In this document: positions 9,950-20,199 of the stretch, in pieces
How positions within the stretch are numbered: the stretch's first letter is position 1
How the letters are laid out: every line of letters starts with the position of its first letter
Source of the DNA: Candidatus Villigracilis saccharophilus
GTDB taxonomy: Bacteria; Chloroflexota; Anaerolineae; Anaerolineales; Villigracilaceae
Reading direction: 5' to 3'
Assembly (NCBI GenBank): GCA_016709305.1
Contig: JADJNA010000056.1
Span: forward strand, 1 to 64,000
DNA length: 64,000 bases
The notes under the pieces: generated by a model
Database searches by the model: none
Told to the model about the DNA's origin: nothing
What the model saw: only the letters and a program-made list of their open reading frames with translations
Translations under genes and position numbers: made by a program

Positions 9950-10723
9950 TTACTCAAATTCAATTTCGATCTCTTCATCCTCTTTCCACTCATCCATCTT
10001 CTCGAATTCGATATCCCCGAACAGTTCATTTTGGATCGCGGAAATGCGGTAGCGTTTGATCAATTCCAGCATTGCTAAAAAAGTCACCACAATTTCAATC
10101 CGTGTGGATTTGTCCGTGATCAATCCGCTAAAAGACATGCGCTGAATATTCTTCATGGTTTTCGTGATGAACTCGATCTTCTCGCGGATGGTGACGCGCG
10201 GCGCGGAGATGATCGTGCCGAGCGCTTTCTTTTCCTGCCCCTTCGCGAAAGCCGATGCCGCCGCAGCCAGCAGGCCTTCCAATGTCAAGTTGGAAAGATC
10301 CAGTTTTGCCTCCACTTTAGGGGGCGGCGCAACGCGTAAATGTGTACGCAGGTTTTGTTCCTGGCGTGTCAGCAGCCAGCCGGCGATTTCCTTGTAGCGC
10401 TTATATAATATCAATTGTTCAACAAGGTCTGTGCCGGGATCTTCTTCGCCGGGTTCACGCACAATGGGGCGCGGCAATAATGCCTCTGATTTTATCTGCA
10501 CTAATTTTGCCGCGATCACAAGGAATGATGATATTTCATCAGGCTTCATTTCCTCCAGCCCGTGCAGGTAGGAAAGATATTGGTCCGTCACGGTCGCAAG
10601 TGAAATGGCGGTAATGTTTAGCTCAGAGCGTTCGATCAGGCTGAGTAAAAGGTCGAGCGGTCCCTCGTAAACAGGGGTTTGAACTTTGTATCCGGCAAGC
10701 CGATTTCCTAACAGGTTTTCCAT
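9950..10723 (-). CDS. scpA: Segregation and condensation protein A
   Basis: A 257-residue ScpA kleisin, which bridges SMC heads with ScpB in chromosome condensation. The N-terminal motif VYEGPLDLLLSLIE and the helix ISSFLVIAAKLVQIKSEALL are diagnostic; the C-terminal winged helix contains VVTFLAMLELIKRY. The ATG at 10723 (MENLLGNRLAG) is chosen because the symmetric -10 element lies just upstream; an in-frame codon at 10759 would run through that promoter and the moaC start. scpB is not in the window. The acidic tail (DEWKEDEEIEIEFE) is usual for the family. Confidence 0.92.
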   Translation of the reverse strand: MENLLGNRLAGYKVQTPVYEGPLDLLLSLIERSELNITAISLATVTDQYLSYLHGLEEMKPDEISSFLVIAAKLVQIKSEALLPRPIVREPGEEDPGTDLVEQLILYKRYKEIAGWLLTRQEQNLRTHLRVAPPPKVEAKLDLSNLTLEGLLAAAASAFAKGQEKKALGTIISAPRVTIREKIEFITKTMKNIQRMSFSGLITDKSTRIEIVVTFLAMLELIKRYRISAIQNELFGDIEFEKMDEWKEDEEIEIEFE

Positions 10724-10732
10724 GGAGCGCGA

Positions 10733-10750
10733 ATTATACCAGTGTATAAT
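10733..10750. promoter_or_regulatory. Back-to-back -10 palindrome serving scpA and moaC
   Basis: ATTATAC-CAGT-GTATAAT is a perfect inverted repeat that places a TATAAT on each strand. The plus-strand hexamer ends at 10750, seven bases before the moaC ATG; the minus-strand hexamer ends nine bases before the scpA ATG. Start sites at the usual distance would give leaderless or nearly leaderless mRNAs for both genes. Confidence 0.65.
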
Positions 10751-10757
10751 CCTGCGC

Positions 10758-11234
10758 ATGTCAAAACTAACCCATCTCGATCAACATGGTCGTGCTGCCA
10801 TGGTGGATGTCGGCGCGAAGCCCGATACTGAAAGAATCGCCGTTGCGAGCGGTGAAGTCCTTATGAAAAAAGAGACATTTGACTTGATCCGCGCCGGTCA
10901 AATCAAAAAGGGTGATGTCCTTACTGTGGCACAGATTGCGGGCATCAGCGCCTCAAAACGGACCTCGGATCTGATCCCGTTATGTCATCCGCTCTATCTT
11001 TCAAAAGTGGATGTAGACCTCGTGCTGGACGAATCTCTGCCCGGTGTTGTCATTACCGCCACTGTAAAGGTCACAGGCAAGACGGGCGTGGAAATGGAGG
11101 CCTTGACTGCTGTCTCTGTCGCAGCATTGACCGTTTATGATATGGCCAAGGCAGCCGAAAAGACCATGCGAATACAAAATATCCGCTTGATCGAAAAGCA
11201 TGGCGGGCAATCAGGTGATGTAGTCAATATTTAA
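10758..11234 (+). CDS. moaC: Cyclic pyranopterin monophosphate synthase
   Basis: A 158-residue MoaC, which with MoaA converts GTP to cyclic pyranopterin monophosphate, the first step of molybdenum cofactor synthesis. Family motifs are RIAVASGEVLM, TSDLIPLCHPLYLSKV and TGVEMEALTAVSVAALTVYD followed by MAKAAEKTM. The C-terminal KHGGQSGD is complete. Start ATG 10758 lies at the predicted transcription start, so no Shine-Dalgarno sequence is expected. moaD follows after 21 bases. moaA is not in this window. Confidence 0.95.
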   Translation: MSKLTHLDQHGRAAMVDVGAKPDTERIAVASGEVLMKKETFDLIRAGQIKKGDVLTVAQIAGISASKRTSDLIPLCHPLYLSKVDVDLVLDESLPGVVITATVKVTGKTGVEMEALTAVSVAALTVYDMAKAAEKTMRIQNIRLIEKHGGQSGDVVNI

Positions 11235-11255
11235 AGTTAATGTTTTAGGAGAATA

Positions 11256-11504
11256 ATGAATCACATAAAACTTTTGTTTTTTGCAACCATTCGCGACCGT
11301 GCCGGGACAAAATCTCTTGAGATTGACGTTCCCGCAGATCTGACAATTCTTGACTTAAAGGTAAAACTATCAACAGATTACCCTGAACTCAAAGACTCTT
11401 TAAAGTCTGTCTTGATCACCATCAACCGTGAATATGCATTTGACGAAGCGATTGTGCCGCCCAGTGCGGAAATCGCACTGTTCCCGCCCGTGAGTGGCGG
11501 ATAA
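11256..11504 (+). CDS. moaD: Molybdopterin synthase sulfur carrier subunit
   Basis: An 82-residue ubiquitin-fold protein. The beginning KLLFFATIRDRAGTKSLEID and the ending FPPVSGG-stop are typical of MoaD; the terminal Gly-Gly is adenylated and thiocarboxylated to deliver sulfur to cyclic pyranopterin monophosphate. An AGGAG lies eight bases before the ATG. It sits between moaC and moaE in the same direction. Confidence 0.93.
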   Translation: MNHIKLLFFATIRDRAGTKSLEIDVPADLTILDLKVKLSTDYPELKDSLKSVLITINREYAFDEAIVPPSAEIALFPPVSGG

Positions 11505-11540
11505 TATTTTGGAGTACGGCAGCTCGCTGTCTTAAATAAC

Positions 11541-12014
11541 ATGCAACCCTTAACGTCAAACCTTCCCACAATTTTCTCCATCACAGAATCTGAAATAGAC
11601 TTGAACGATCTATTGGCGCAGATCACACTCACCTCCACCGGGGCGGCGGCGATATTCACCGGTATGGTGCGCGGCGAAACCATTCGCGGCGAGGCGCACG
11701 TGACCGAATATCTTGAGTATGAAGCCTATGTGCCAATGGCTGAACAAAAAATGAAGCAGGTCGCAGATGAGATCCGTGAACGCTGGCCGGTCATCGAGGG
11801 GATCGCTGTTGTTCAGCGCATTGGCAAACTCTACCCAAAGACGCCGACAGTGTTGATCGCCTGTACTGCAGCCCACCGTGATACGGGTGTTTTTGATGCC
11901 GCCCGCTATGGCATTGACCGTTTGAAGGAGATCGTGCCGGTCTGGAAGAAGGAAGTTGGGCCCGGCGGCGCGGAATGGGTGGAGGGAGCGTACACCCCAA
12001 AGCCGGGAGAGTAG
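11541..12014 (+). CDS. moaE: Molybdopterin synthase catalytic subunit
   Basis: A 157-residue MoaE, the large subunit that pairs with MoaD to make molybdopterin. Motifs: GAAAIFTGMVRGET near residue 35, LEYEAYVPMAEQKM, VVQRIGKLYPKTPTVLIACT, HRDTGVFDAARYGIDRLKE and the lysine-containing PVWKKE near the C terminus. Length matches the family. Downstream, the acetyltransferase ATG follows the stop by one base, suggesting read-on transcription. Confidence 0.93.
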   Translation: MQPLTSNLPTIFSITESEIDLNDLLAQITLTSTGAAAIFTGMVRGETIRGEAHVTEYLEYEAYVPMAEQKMKQVADEIRERWPVIEGIAVVQRIGKLYPKTPTVLIACTAAHRDTGVFDAARYGIDRLKEIVPVWKKEVGPGGAEWVEGAYTPKPGE

Positions 12015-12015
12015 C

Positions 12016-12566
12016 ATGTATTTACACACAACCCGCTTGATCCTGCGTAATTTTATTGAAAGCGATCTTGAGAATTTTTTAGCGTATCGTAACGATCCTG
12101 AGGTTGCAAAATATCAAGGCTGGGGGCTTCCATATCCGCGCGAAAAGGGCGAGGCTTTTATTTCAACCATGAAGGATAGGATCGCCCTTAAAGAGAATGA
12201 TTGGATTCAATTTGCTGTCGCCTTAAAAGAAACAGATGAATTAATTGGCGATCTGGGTTGTTATATTAAAAAGGATGATATCCGTCAGGCCAGGATCGGA
12301 TTTTCGCTTGCTGCAAAATATTGGCGCAGGGGCTATGTCAGTGAAGTGGTTCCATATTTATTGAGATACCTTTTTGACGACATGGATATTCATCGGGTTG
12401 CCGCGGATTGCGATGAGGAAAATATCGCTTCGTATCGGACCTTGGAAAAACTTGGTTTCGCCGCGAGGCGCATTTTGTTGAGAGTTATTTGGTCAATGGG
12501 ATTTACGCGAGCGAATATCACTATGCCTTGTTGCAGCGGGAGTGGCGGGAAAGATCCGGGAAATGA
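12016..12566 (+). pseudogene. GNAT acetyltransferase (RimJ/RimL type), one frameshift
   Basis: The ATG at 12016 opens MYLHTTRLILRNFIESDLE, typical of RimJ/RimL-like N-acetyltransferases that use acetyl-CoA. The acetyl-CoA region is around ARIGFSLAAKYWRRGYVSEV and the end of the fold is SYRTLEKLGF. There, near 12458, GGTTTCGCC appears where GGTTTTCGCC would keep the frame: FRREAHFVESYLVNGIYASE and YHYALLQREWRERSGK to a TGA at 12564-12566. With that T the protein is about 183 residues, a normal length. Without it the open frame runs out of register to 12621. A homopolymer sequence error is the simplest explanation. The substrate is unknown. Confidence 0.85.
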
Positions 12567-12687
12567 TAGGGGGCTGCCAGAAGGAGCAGGCTTGGCAAGA
12601 GCGGGGAACAGAGAATTTTAGAGCGTCACGCTTTTTATCCAATGGGGTTTTATGTGCAGTTATATCTGTACATATTTTGGAGGAAGA

Positions 12688-13932
12688 ATGCAGGAACGAA
12701 TCGTTATTACCGGTATGGGGACGGTCAACCCCCTTGGACTGAACGTAAAAGAAACATGGACTAATTTGATCGAGGGCGTATCCGGGGTCGGGCCGATCAC
12801 TTTATTTGATTCACATGCGGCGGGTGTGCAGGTCCATATTGCCGCGGAAGTAAAAGGATTCAAGCCTGAAAATTTCATGGATCCAAAAGAGGCACGCCGC
12901 CGCGACCGGTTTGAACAATTTACAATTGCGGCGGCTCGTGAGGCTGTCACACATTCCGGCTTGCAGATCACCGAGGCCAATGCCGGGCGGGTTGGCGTGA
13001 TCATTTCTTCGGCGATTGGCGGGTTAGCTTCATTGCAGGAGGCGATTTTGACAACCCATACTGAGGGACCACGCCGCGTTAGCCCATTTCTGATCCCTAT
13101 GCTGATGGCGAATGGCGGCGCAGGCATGACGGCGATTGAGTTTGGAATTAAGGGTCCGTGCTTTTCCGTAGCGTCTGCTTGCGCATCTGGGTCGGACGGC
13201 ATCGGCACTGCCTTGATGATGCTGCGTACCGGAATGATCGACGCCGCGCTCACTGGGGCGGCTGAGTCGACGATCACCACCACAGGCGTGGCTGCCTTTG
13301 ATCGCGTGGGGGCAATGTCGCGTCGTAACGATGATTACTCGCTGACGCCCCAGCCTTTCGATAAAAATCGTGATGGATTGGTGATGGGTGAAGGCGCTGC
13401 GGTGCTGGTACTTGAGCGGGAGTCGGATGCGAAGGCGCGCGGTGCCGTGATTTACGCCGAGCTGGCCGGGTACGGTGCCACTGCCGATGCCTTCCATGTG
13501 ACAGCTCCGCAAGACTCTGGGGAGGGCGGCGCTTCCGCGATCCGCATGGCATTGGCCTCTGCTCGGGCAAATATTGACGAGGTTGGTTATATCAATGCGC
13601 ATGGAACGGGAACGCTCCTGAACGATCAATCTGAGACTCGCGCGATCAAAGCCTCATTTGGCGATCTGGCGTATAAGATTCCAGTTTCGTCCACCAAATC
13701 CATGACCGGACATATGATGGGCGCGACCGGAGCTTTGGAAGCGATCTTTTGTGTCCAGGCTGTGCGTGAGGGCATCCTTCCGCCTACGATTCACTACGAA
13801 ACCCCCGATCCCGAATGTGATCTCGATTACATCCCAAATAAAGCGCGCGAAATTAATACAACGCTTGTCATTAGCAATGCCTTTGGCTTTGGCGGACATA
13901 ACGCGGTTCTGGCTTTGAGAAAATATTCATAA
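12688..13932 (+). CDS. fabF: 3-oxoacyl-ACP synthase II
   Basis: An intact 414-residue FabF (KAS II), which elongates acyl-ACP with malonyl-ACP. The nucleophile is Cys165 in SVASACASGSDG; His305 lies in YINAHGTGT, His342 in SSTKSMTGHMMGA, and FGFGGHNAVL closes the fold. Start ATG 12688 has GGAGG six bases upstream, better than the in-frame ATG at 12652. No other fab gene adjoins; acpP and fabD are not seen here. It is a paralogue of the broken copy at the left edge, which shares the wording of most motifs but differs in many positions, so the two are not recent duplicates. Confidence 0.95.
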   Translation: MQERIVITGMGTVNPLGLNVKETWTNLIEGVSGVGPITLFDSHAAGVQVHIAAEVKGFKPENFMDPKEARRRDRFEQFTIAAAREAVTHSGLQITEANAGRVGVIISSAIGGLASLQEAILTTHTEGPRRVSPFLIPMLMANGGAGMTAIEFGIKGPCFSVASACASGSDGIGTALMMLRTGMIDAALTGAAESTITTTGVAAFDRVGAMSRRNDDYSLTPQPFDKNRDGLVMGEGAAVLVLERESDAKARGAVIYAELAGYGATADAFHVTAPQDSGEGGASAIRMALASARANIDEVGYINAHGTGTLLNDQSETRAIKASFGDLAYKIPVSSTKSMTGHMMGATGALEAIFCVQAVREGILPPTIHYETPDPECDLDYIPNKAREINTTLVISNAFGFGGHNAVLALRKYS

Positions 13933-13970
13933 AATTACTGGTCATATAAACCACAATAAAATAACGTGAG

Positions 13971-16900
13971 TTAATCCCCGATCTCAGTGCGATTACGCCC
14001 GGCTTGCTTGGCGGCGTACATGGCTTCATCTGCGCGGTGGAAAATTTCCTCAACAGACTCTGCTGGGACGTTGTAACTTTTTTCAACGATCCCGATACTG
14101 AGCGTAACAAAGGTATCGCCTTTTTGGGTTGGTACGTTGGTTGCCGCCACCGCCGAGCGGATGCGTTCCGCCAGCGCATAGGCTTGTTCCGCGTTCGTCA
14201 TGGGCAAAAGAATGATAAATTCCTCACCGCCATAGCGGCCAATCGTATCTGCGGAACGTAATTCCTTGACCGCGGTATCTGTTATGATTTTTAGGATCTG
14301 GTCGCCCAGCATGTGCCCAAAAGTATCGTTGAATTTTTTAAAATGATCAATATCATACATTAAAACAGAGAGCGGCTGTTGATAGCGCTGGGAAATTTCA
14401 AATTCGCGCTCGGCGAGTTCGTACAGATAACGGCGGTTATTAACTCCGGTCAGCGGATCTGTGCGCGCCAATTGCTTTTCGAGTTCCAGGGCGTTCTTCA
14501 ATATCAATTGAGACGCCTCGAGCGATTGCTGCGCCAGCTTGCTCTCGGTAATATCCTGGTGAATGGCGATCACGCCTTGTCCGTGTTGATACAAGGGAAC
14601 CACGGTGATGGTGAACCAGCGCTGCTGGGCGGGTGAATTGCATGCATACTCGGCTTTAAATTGGGATCGCATCCCATTTAATACCGCGCGTATGCCCAGG
14701 TCAACCTGATTTGCGCTTTGGTCGCTATTTTGGATCGCCACTTCACAGACAGCGAGATAATTGCCCCCCAAATATGCCTCGGGATCGGGACTGTTATTTT
14801 CCTGCGCAAATTTTTTCCAGGCTTCGTTAACGGCGATGATGACGCCGTTCTCATCCAATACCGCAATATGTGCGGTCAGTGAATTTAGAATGCTTTTGTT
14901 AAAGAGTTCGCTGGTGCGCAGCGCTTCCTCCGCCTCGCTTGCGCTCTGTGATGTCGTGCGCGGCGGCAAAGACACCCTGCGTTTCCCCGTACTCATTCTT
15001 ATAAACCGAGGCATTGTAAAGTACGTCTGTTGTCTTGCCCGAGATATGTTGGACGGTGAGTGGATAATCCTTAACGAATCCTTCCGCCAGGACTGTCTGA
15101 TAGCCTTCCCGCGCATTATCTGGATTCGTGAAATAATTGGAAAACTCGTCGCCGATCAATTGTTCGCGCATTACGCCTGTGATGAGTTCTGTGGCTTCAT
15201 TTGCATCCTGGATCTTGCCATCCGGCCCAATGGTTACGAGCGGGTCGAGACTGGCTTCGATCAGCCGCCGGTTATATGCACTGGCTGCCCGCAATGCCGC
15301 TTCCGCCAATTTCCGTTCGGTGACATTTTTGAAATAGTTGCGCCAGTGATATCTTGGCACCGGGTTTTCACCCTGCCTTTTTGATCAAGGATGGGAGAGT
15401 AAAGAACATCAAACACCAAACCTTGAATTTTTGTTTCATGCCGTTGCGTGTCGCCGGCAAGCGTATTTTTTATGGCGTCAATAATGTATGGGTAATCTTT
15501 ATACACATCCAGGGCGGACTGACCAACTACCTGGCCGGGTTGTAAGCCAAGATTGACCAGACCTTTTCCTTCTGAAAGAGTGAATACCCCTTTTTCATCT
15601 GTCACAAATATGATGCCGGGCGCATTGGATACTACTGTGCGATAACGTTCTTCATTTTCACGCACTATGTCCTCCACCCGTTTGCGCTGGATGACATCCC
15701 AGCAAAAATCCGCCAATTGGGTGACAGTGGAAATATCTTGGTCTGTATAGTCGCTCGGTTTGTTTCCCACGCCCACGATCATTACGATCTGTTCGTTTCG
15801 CATGATCGGAACGACCAGTTCGCGCAGAACAGGCGCATGTCCCTCGGGCAGGCCTTTGCGGTGTGCGAGCCTTGGATAATCATTATGGATCACTGCCGCG
15901 CGGGCATGAACCGCATCCACCCACACCCCGGCCTGGTCAATCGAATAATGACTGCCTTTTCCTTCTGCTGTACACATATGGTTCAGCGTGTTGGTAGACC
16001 ACATTTGCAGTTTCAGTGTCTTCTGGTCTGCTTCGAGGAAATGCCCAAAGCCGATCGTGCTGCCGGTTAAGACCTCGGCTTCATCAAGTGCCATTTGCAA
16101 TAATTCATCCAGGGTATGAGAGTCAGCGAATTGACTGATCTTCATGCGTGATTGAAGGATAATCTCAGCTTGTTTGCGCTCGGTGATATCACTGCCGTAT
16201 ACATAGGCCTGATCCATGTTTGGCACGCCGCGCATTGTTAAAAGAAAAACACGCTTCCTTAATTTCACCTCATAGGTATTGGTGGATCCTCTCCGAATGC
16301 AATCGATCAAATCATCTGCCGTGATTTCCGGAATGATCGAACTTATTTCTATGTCCGTTTCGAGACCAAGGCTAATAGCAACTGGATTTGCCTGCCTGAT
16401 AAAACCGGAACTATCAACACGCAGGGACGGTCCCGGATTAAGTGCCGGGAAATAGGCAAATTCTTGTAGAGCTTCTTCCACCTGTTTGCGTTCCGTGATG
16501 TCACGAATAAATACCAGATCACAAGCCTGTCCCTGCCAGATGGTGCGTGTGCCGGCTACTTCCGCATGGAAGCTTGAGCCATCCCTGCGGCGGACGATCG
16601 TTTCATATCTGTAGGGCGAATCCCGCCCCGCGATCCGATCCTCGAGCCGTTGTTTTAATTGCGGGTACACGGATGGATCAGCCAGGTCTTTTTGGCTGGT
16701 TTGTAAAATTTCATCCTGTGTATATCCCAGAAGTAACGCGGCATGGCTGTTTGCATAAATGTGCTGTCCTGCGGCCGTGCCGATCAGGATGCCGTCTGTG
16801 ATGCTCTCAGCCAAATTGCGGAAGTTTGCCTCACTCATCCGTAGTTTCTCATCCGTTTGTTTGCGCTCGGTGATATCCTGGAAGAAGCCATAGACGCGCC

Positions 16901-18806
16901 GTTGTTCCAGATCCGCTTTTCCGATGGCATGCACCCAGCGTTGATTGCCTTTTGCTGTGGTGATTTCCAACTCCTCATTAAATGGTTCGCCGTTCTCTAA
17001 TGCGCGCTGTACGGCGCTCTCTATGATCGGTCTGGATGTGGGCGCATAGAAATTGATGGCTTCTTCCACAGTCGGTTGATAAGCTCAGATCCAATTCATG
17101 GATGCGGTAGATCTCTTCCGTCCAGGTCTGTTCTTTTGTGTCAATGTTAAGTTCCCAGCCGCCAACATGTCCAATAATTTCTGTTTCTGAGAGTAAATTT
17201 TTTATTTTTTGTAATTTCTGATCCGCCTGTTTGGTCTCAGTAACGTCCTGGATTAGAAGTACCATATAGTTTACTGCGCCATTGGTGTCCCGCACACAAT
17301 GGGCGGCAATATGCGTGTAGAGCAGCGTGCCGTCGCGGCGGATGAAACGCTTATCCAGCTCGTATTGATCGCTCTTTCCCGCTATTACTTCTTCCAGCAG
17401 TTGAATATTCCTATCCACATCTTCGGGATGCGTTAACTCGACCCAGGTCATGCCGACCAGTTCCTGCGTTGTGTACCCGAACATGTCTGCCAGTTTCTGG
17501 TTAACTTCAATGAAGCGCCGCGCAGGGGAGGTGATCGCCATTCCAACCAGCGGCAGGTCCCAGAAACGGCGCAGGCGTATTTCGGCTTGTTTACGCTCGC
17601 TGATATCCTTCACGGTTGCTGAATAACTAACGATGTTCCCAAGTTCATCCTTTATGGCAAATGGGCTTACGATGACCGGAAAACGGGCACCGTTCTTGCG
17701 CTTAAATATCAATTCAAACGTCGCAGCCGGGTTTTCAAATGTTTGTTGAAATGCCGATTGAATATGCTCGTATTCTTCTTCAGGCCAGTAAGGATGCGGT
17801 GTTTCCGTGCCTATGATTTCTTCACGTGAGAAGCCGGTCATGCGGCAAAGGGCAGTATTGACATCCAGGTGCACGCCGTTCTTATCGAGCACTGAAACGC
17901 CATCCTGCATGGAATTGATCAGATCGTTTGAAAAATTCAGCGCGGTCTTGAGCGCCTCCTCCGCCCGTTTGTACTCGGAAATATCCTCGATAAAGCCCTC
18001 AAAAATTTCGTTTCCAGTCACATATTTTATGGTGTGTATGTGCAGACGGCCGATGAATGTACTGCCGTCTTTCCGCTGATATAGATTTTCAAATGTATTC
18101 AACTCCGGGTTTTCTATTCGCAGGCGGATGATCTCCAGGCGGCGCTGCGGGTCGGCAAAAATGTCTGTGGATACATTCTTGACCTTTTTCCCGAACTTCT
18201 TCAGGTGATGCGTAGCCGAACATTTTTGCGAATGCCGGGTTGACCAGGACAACCTTTCCTTCCGGGCGTGGACTGAAAGATCCCAAGTGTGGCTTTTTGG
18301 AACAGGTCGCGATATCTTTCTTCGCTTTCAAGTAAAGCGTCTGCTCCACGCTGACGCGCCATCAATAAATTACTTATACGTGCGAGTAATTCCTCCACAG
18401 TAAAAGGCTTGTTGATATAGTCTTCCACCCCTGCTTGCAGCATCTCCACCCTTAATTTTTCATCCGCCTTGGCGGTCAGCATCACGATCGGAACATCCTT
18501 CAATTCACTATGTTTACGGATTGCAGCCACCATTTGGTCGCCGCTCATGATCGGCATCATTACATCCGTCAGGATCAAATTGGGCTTCAGTGCGAGCGCT
18601 TTTTCCAAACCGATCTGGCCGTTGGCGGCGGTAAAGATGCGGTACTGTTTTTTGAGCGCGCTGGAGATGAATTCATTCATGTCCGGACTGTCTTCCACCA
18701 CCAGGATCGAAGGCGCGTTTGAATTTTCTGTGGTGACCGGGTCTTGTATGTTCACATGTTCCATGAACAGTTCATCTACTAGCTCCAGGCTGGTTTCATT
18801 CTCCAT
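13971..18806 (-). pseudogene. Giant REC-(PAS)9-GAF-GGDEF protein, several frameshifts
   Basis: Read from 18806 downwards, the domains are a receiver (acid pocket ED about 38-39, phospho-acceptor Asp81 in LILTDVMMP, Thr111, Lys133), then PAS 1-6, a GAF domain (about 16140-15660), PAS 7-9 and a GGDEF domain ending at 13971. Each PAS ends in a DITERK-like motif. The cyclase has RYGGEEF with the inhibitory RSAD five residues earlier, so it should make cyclic di-GMP with product inhibition. The whole would be about 1610 residues. Frame changes occur near 18270, 18190 (five A where four are needed), 17080, 15360 and 14930. It follows the histidine kinase by one base with no Shine-Dalgarno sequence, so it is either translationally coupled to it or, after another frame correction near 18835, fused to it. 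Confidence 0.8.
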
Positions 18807-18807
18807 A

Positions 18808-19974
18808 TTATTGGAGGATAAGTCTATAGCTTGTTCCTGCGGGCGCTGAAAGTGGAATTCGAACAGTAACCATGGTGCTGTTGTCCGGGCTGTCGCCTAT
18901 TGTTATGTTGCCATGATGCAATTCGACAAATTCCTTAACGATCGCCAGTCCAAGCCCCGTCCCTCCATGCTTGCGAGAGGCATTTCCCTCTAATTGGTGA
19001 AATCGTTCAAACACAACTGCTCGCTGGGCAATCGGTATGCCTGGACCGTTATCGGACACCTGGGCAATTGCGTCTTTTCCTTCAACAGCCAATGCCAACT
19101 TTATCCTGCCCCCGTCGGGCGTAAATTTGAACGCGTTGGACAACAGGTTGAGAAGAATGCGCTGGTATTTTTCTGCGTCCACCTGTGCTGTGAAGGATCC
19201 CTCTGCTTCCACTTGATATTGTATGTTCCGCTCATCTGCGACCACGTTGAACTGCGATGCCAGCATGCGGACCGATTGCGCCAGGTCGATTTGCGAGTAA
19301 TGAAGGGTCATCTGACCGGCAGCCAGCTTGGATACATCCAGGAGATCATTTACGTGCCGATGCAGGAAACGCGCGTTGCGCCGCACGATATCCAGGTCGT
19401 GGCGTAATTCAGGGTCAAGCTCGGGCGAATGCAGTGCCTTTTGTACAGGACCCAGGATCAGCGTCAGAGGGGTTCGAAGCTCGTGGCTGACATTGGCAAA
19501 AAATTGTGTCTTAAGTTCATCCACCTCACGGGTCTTTTCGTCTAGCTTTGTAATTGTTTCATTCGCTGTCTGTGTTTCCCGCAAGGCATTTTCTGTGCGC
19601 TTGTTCGCCGCCCAGAACCGTTCCTGGACATCGCTGAAAAGATACCCCATAATGACGAACATTCCCACTGAAAAGAAATTATATGGATTCTTTACCTCCC
19701 AGGAAAGCTGGGGCGGCATGAAGAAATATACAACCATAAGAGCAGAAAGTACCGTGCTGACAAGCCCGCCTTTTAAACGCCCGAGTTTTGCGCTGATAAA
19801 AACTGCCGGGAAAAATAGGAACCAGACAAAAGGGGAGATGTATTGCCAAAATACCCATTGCAGTCCCAAGCCAATAAATGGGATCAAAATTGCAAGAAAA
19901 AAGTCCCGCTGTTCTTTTCCATGCAAATCAAATACTGACCGTGAATTGGATTCTTTCAAGGTTTCTTTTTTCAA
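18808..19974 (-). CDS. Membrane sensor histidine kinase
   Basis: A 388-residue kinase with three to four N-terminal membrane helices (about residues 25-115; resembling the DUF4118/KdpD-type sensor region), a coiled segment, and a HisKA domain with the phospho-accepting His164 in FFANVSHELRTPLTLILGP. The ATP-binding domain shows the N box LLNLLSNAFKFTPDGG, G1 VSDNGPGIP and G2 KHGGTGLGLAIVKE. All catalytic motifs are present. The start is TTG. The likely partner is the receiver domain of the adjoining giant protein. The last 15 residues look out of family, and another frame there reads directly into that receiver, so a single hybrid protein of about 2000 residues is possible. Confidence 0.88.
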   Translation of the reverse strand: MKKETLKESNSRSVFDLHGKEQRDFFLAILIPFIGLGLQWVFWQYISPFVWFLFFPAVFISAKLGRLKGGLVSTVLSALMVVYFFMPPQLSWEVKNPYNFFSVGMFVIMGYLFSDVQERFWAANKRTENALRETQTANETITKLDEKTREVDELKTQFFANVSHELRTPLTLILGPVQKALHSPELDPELRHDLDIVRRNARFLHRHVNDLLDVSKLAAGQMTLHYSQIDLAQSVRMLASQFNVVADERNIQYQVEAEGSFTAQVDAEKYQRILLNLLSNAFKFTPDGGRIKLALAVEGKDAIAQVSDNGPGIPIAQRAVVFERFHQLEGNASRKHGGTGLGLAIVKEFVELHHGNITIGDSPDNSTMVTVRIPLSAPAGTSYRLILQ

Positions 19975-20199
19975 ACTAACCGCCCTTTATGAATACTGTT
20001 TTGGAAATGGTTTTCTGGCATATTCACCATATCAAAAGGTGAAAATCAAGATGGTCTGTTTGTGACTTAAGCTTATCATGAAACCTCCTGCCAAAATATG
20101 ACAAAATTGTAATTTTTTATTATGGATCAGCCTCCTCTGTTTGTGTCTCACAAATCTCAGGCAGGCGAATTAAAGCAATTCCGCTGTAAAAAGCAGGTT

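Noticed and set aside
13030..13629. A 199-residue open frame on the minus strand opposite fabF
   Set aside because: It is antisense to a complete fabF with all catalytic motifs; no domain is seen.
14761..15384. A 207-residue open frame on the plus strand inside the PAS-array gene
   Set aside because: The minus strand reads PAS and GGDEF domains through the same bases.
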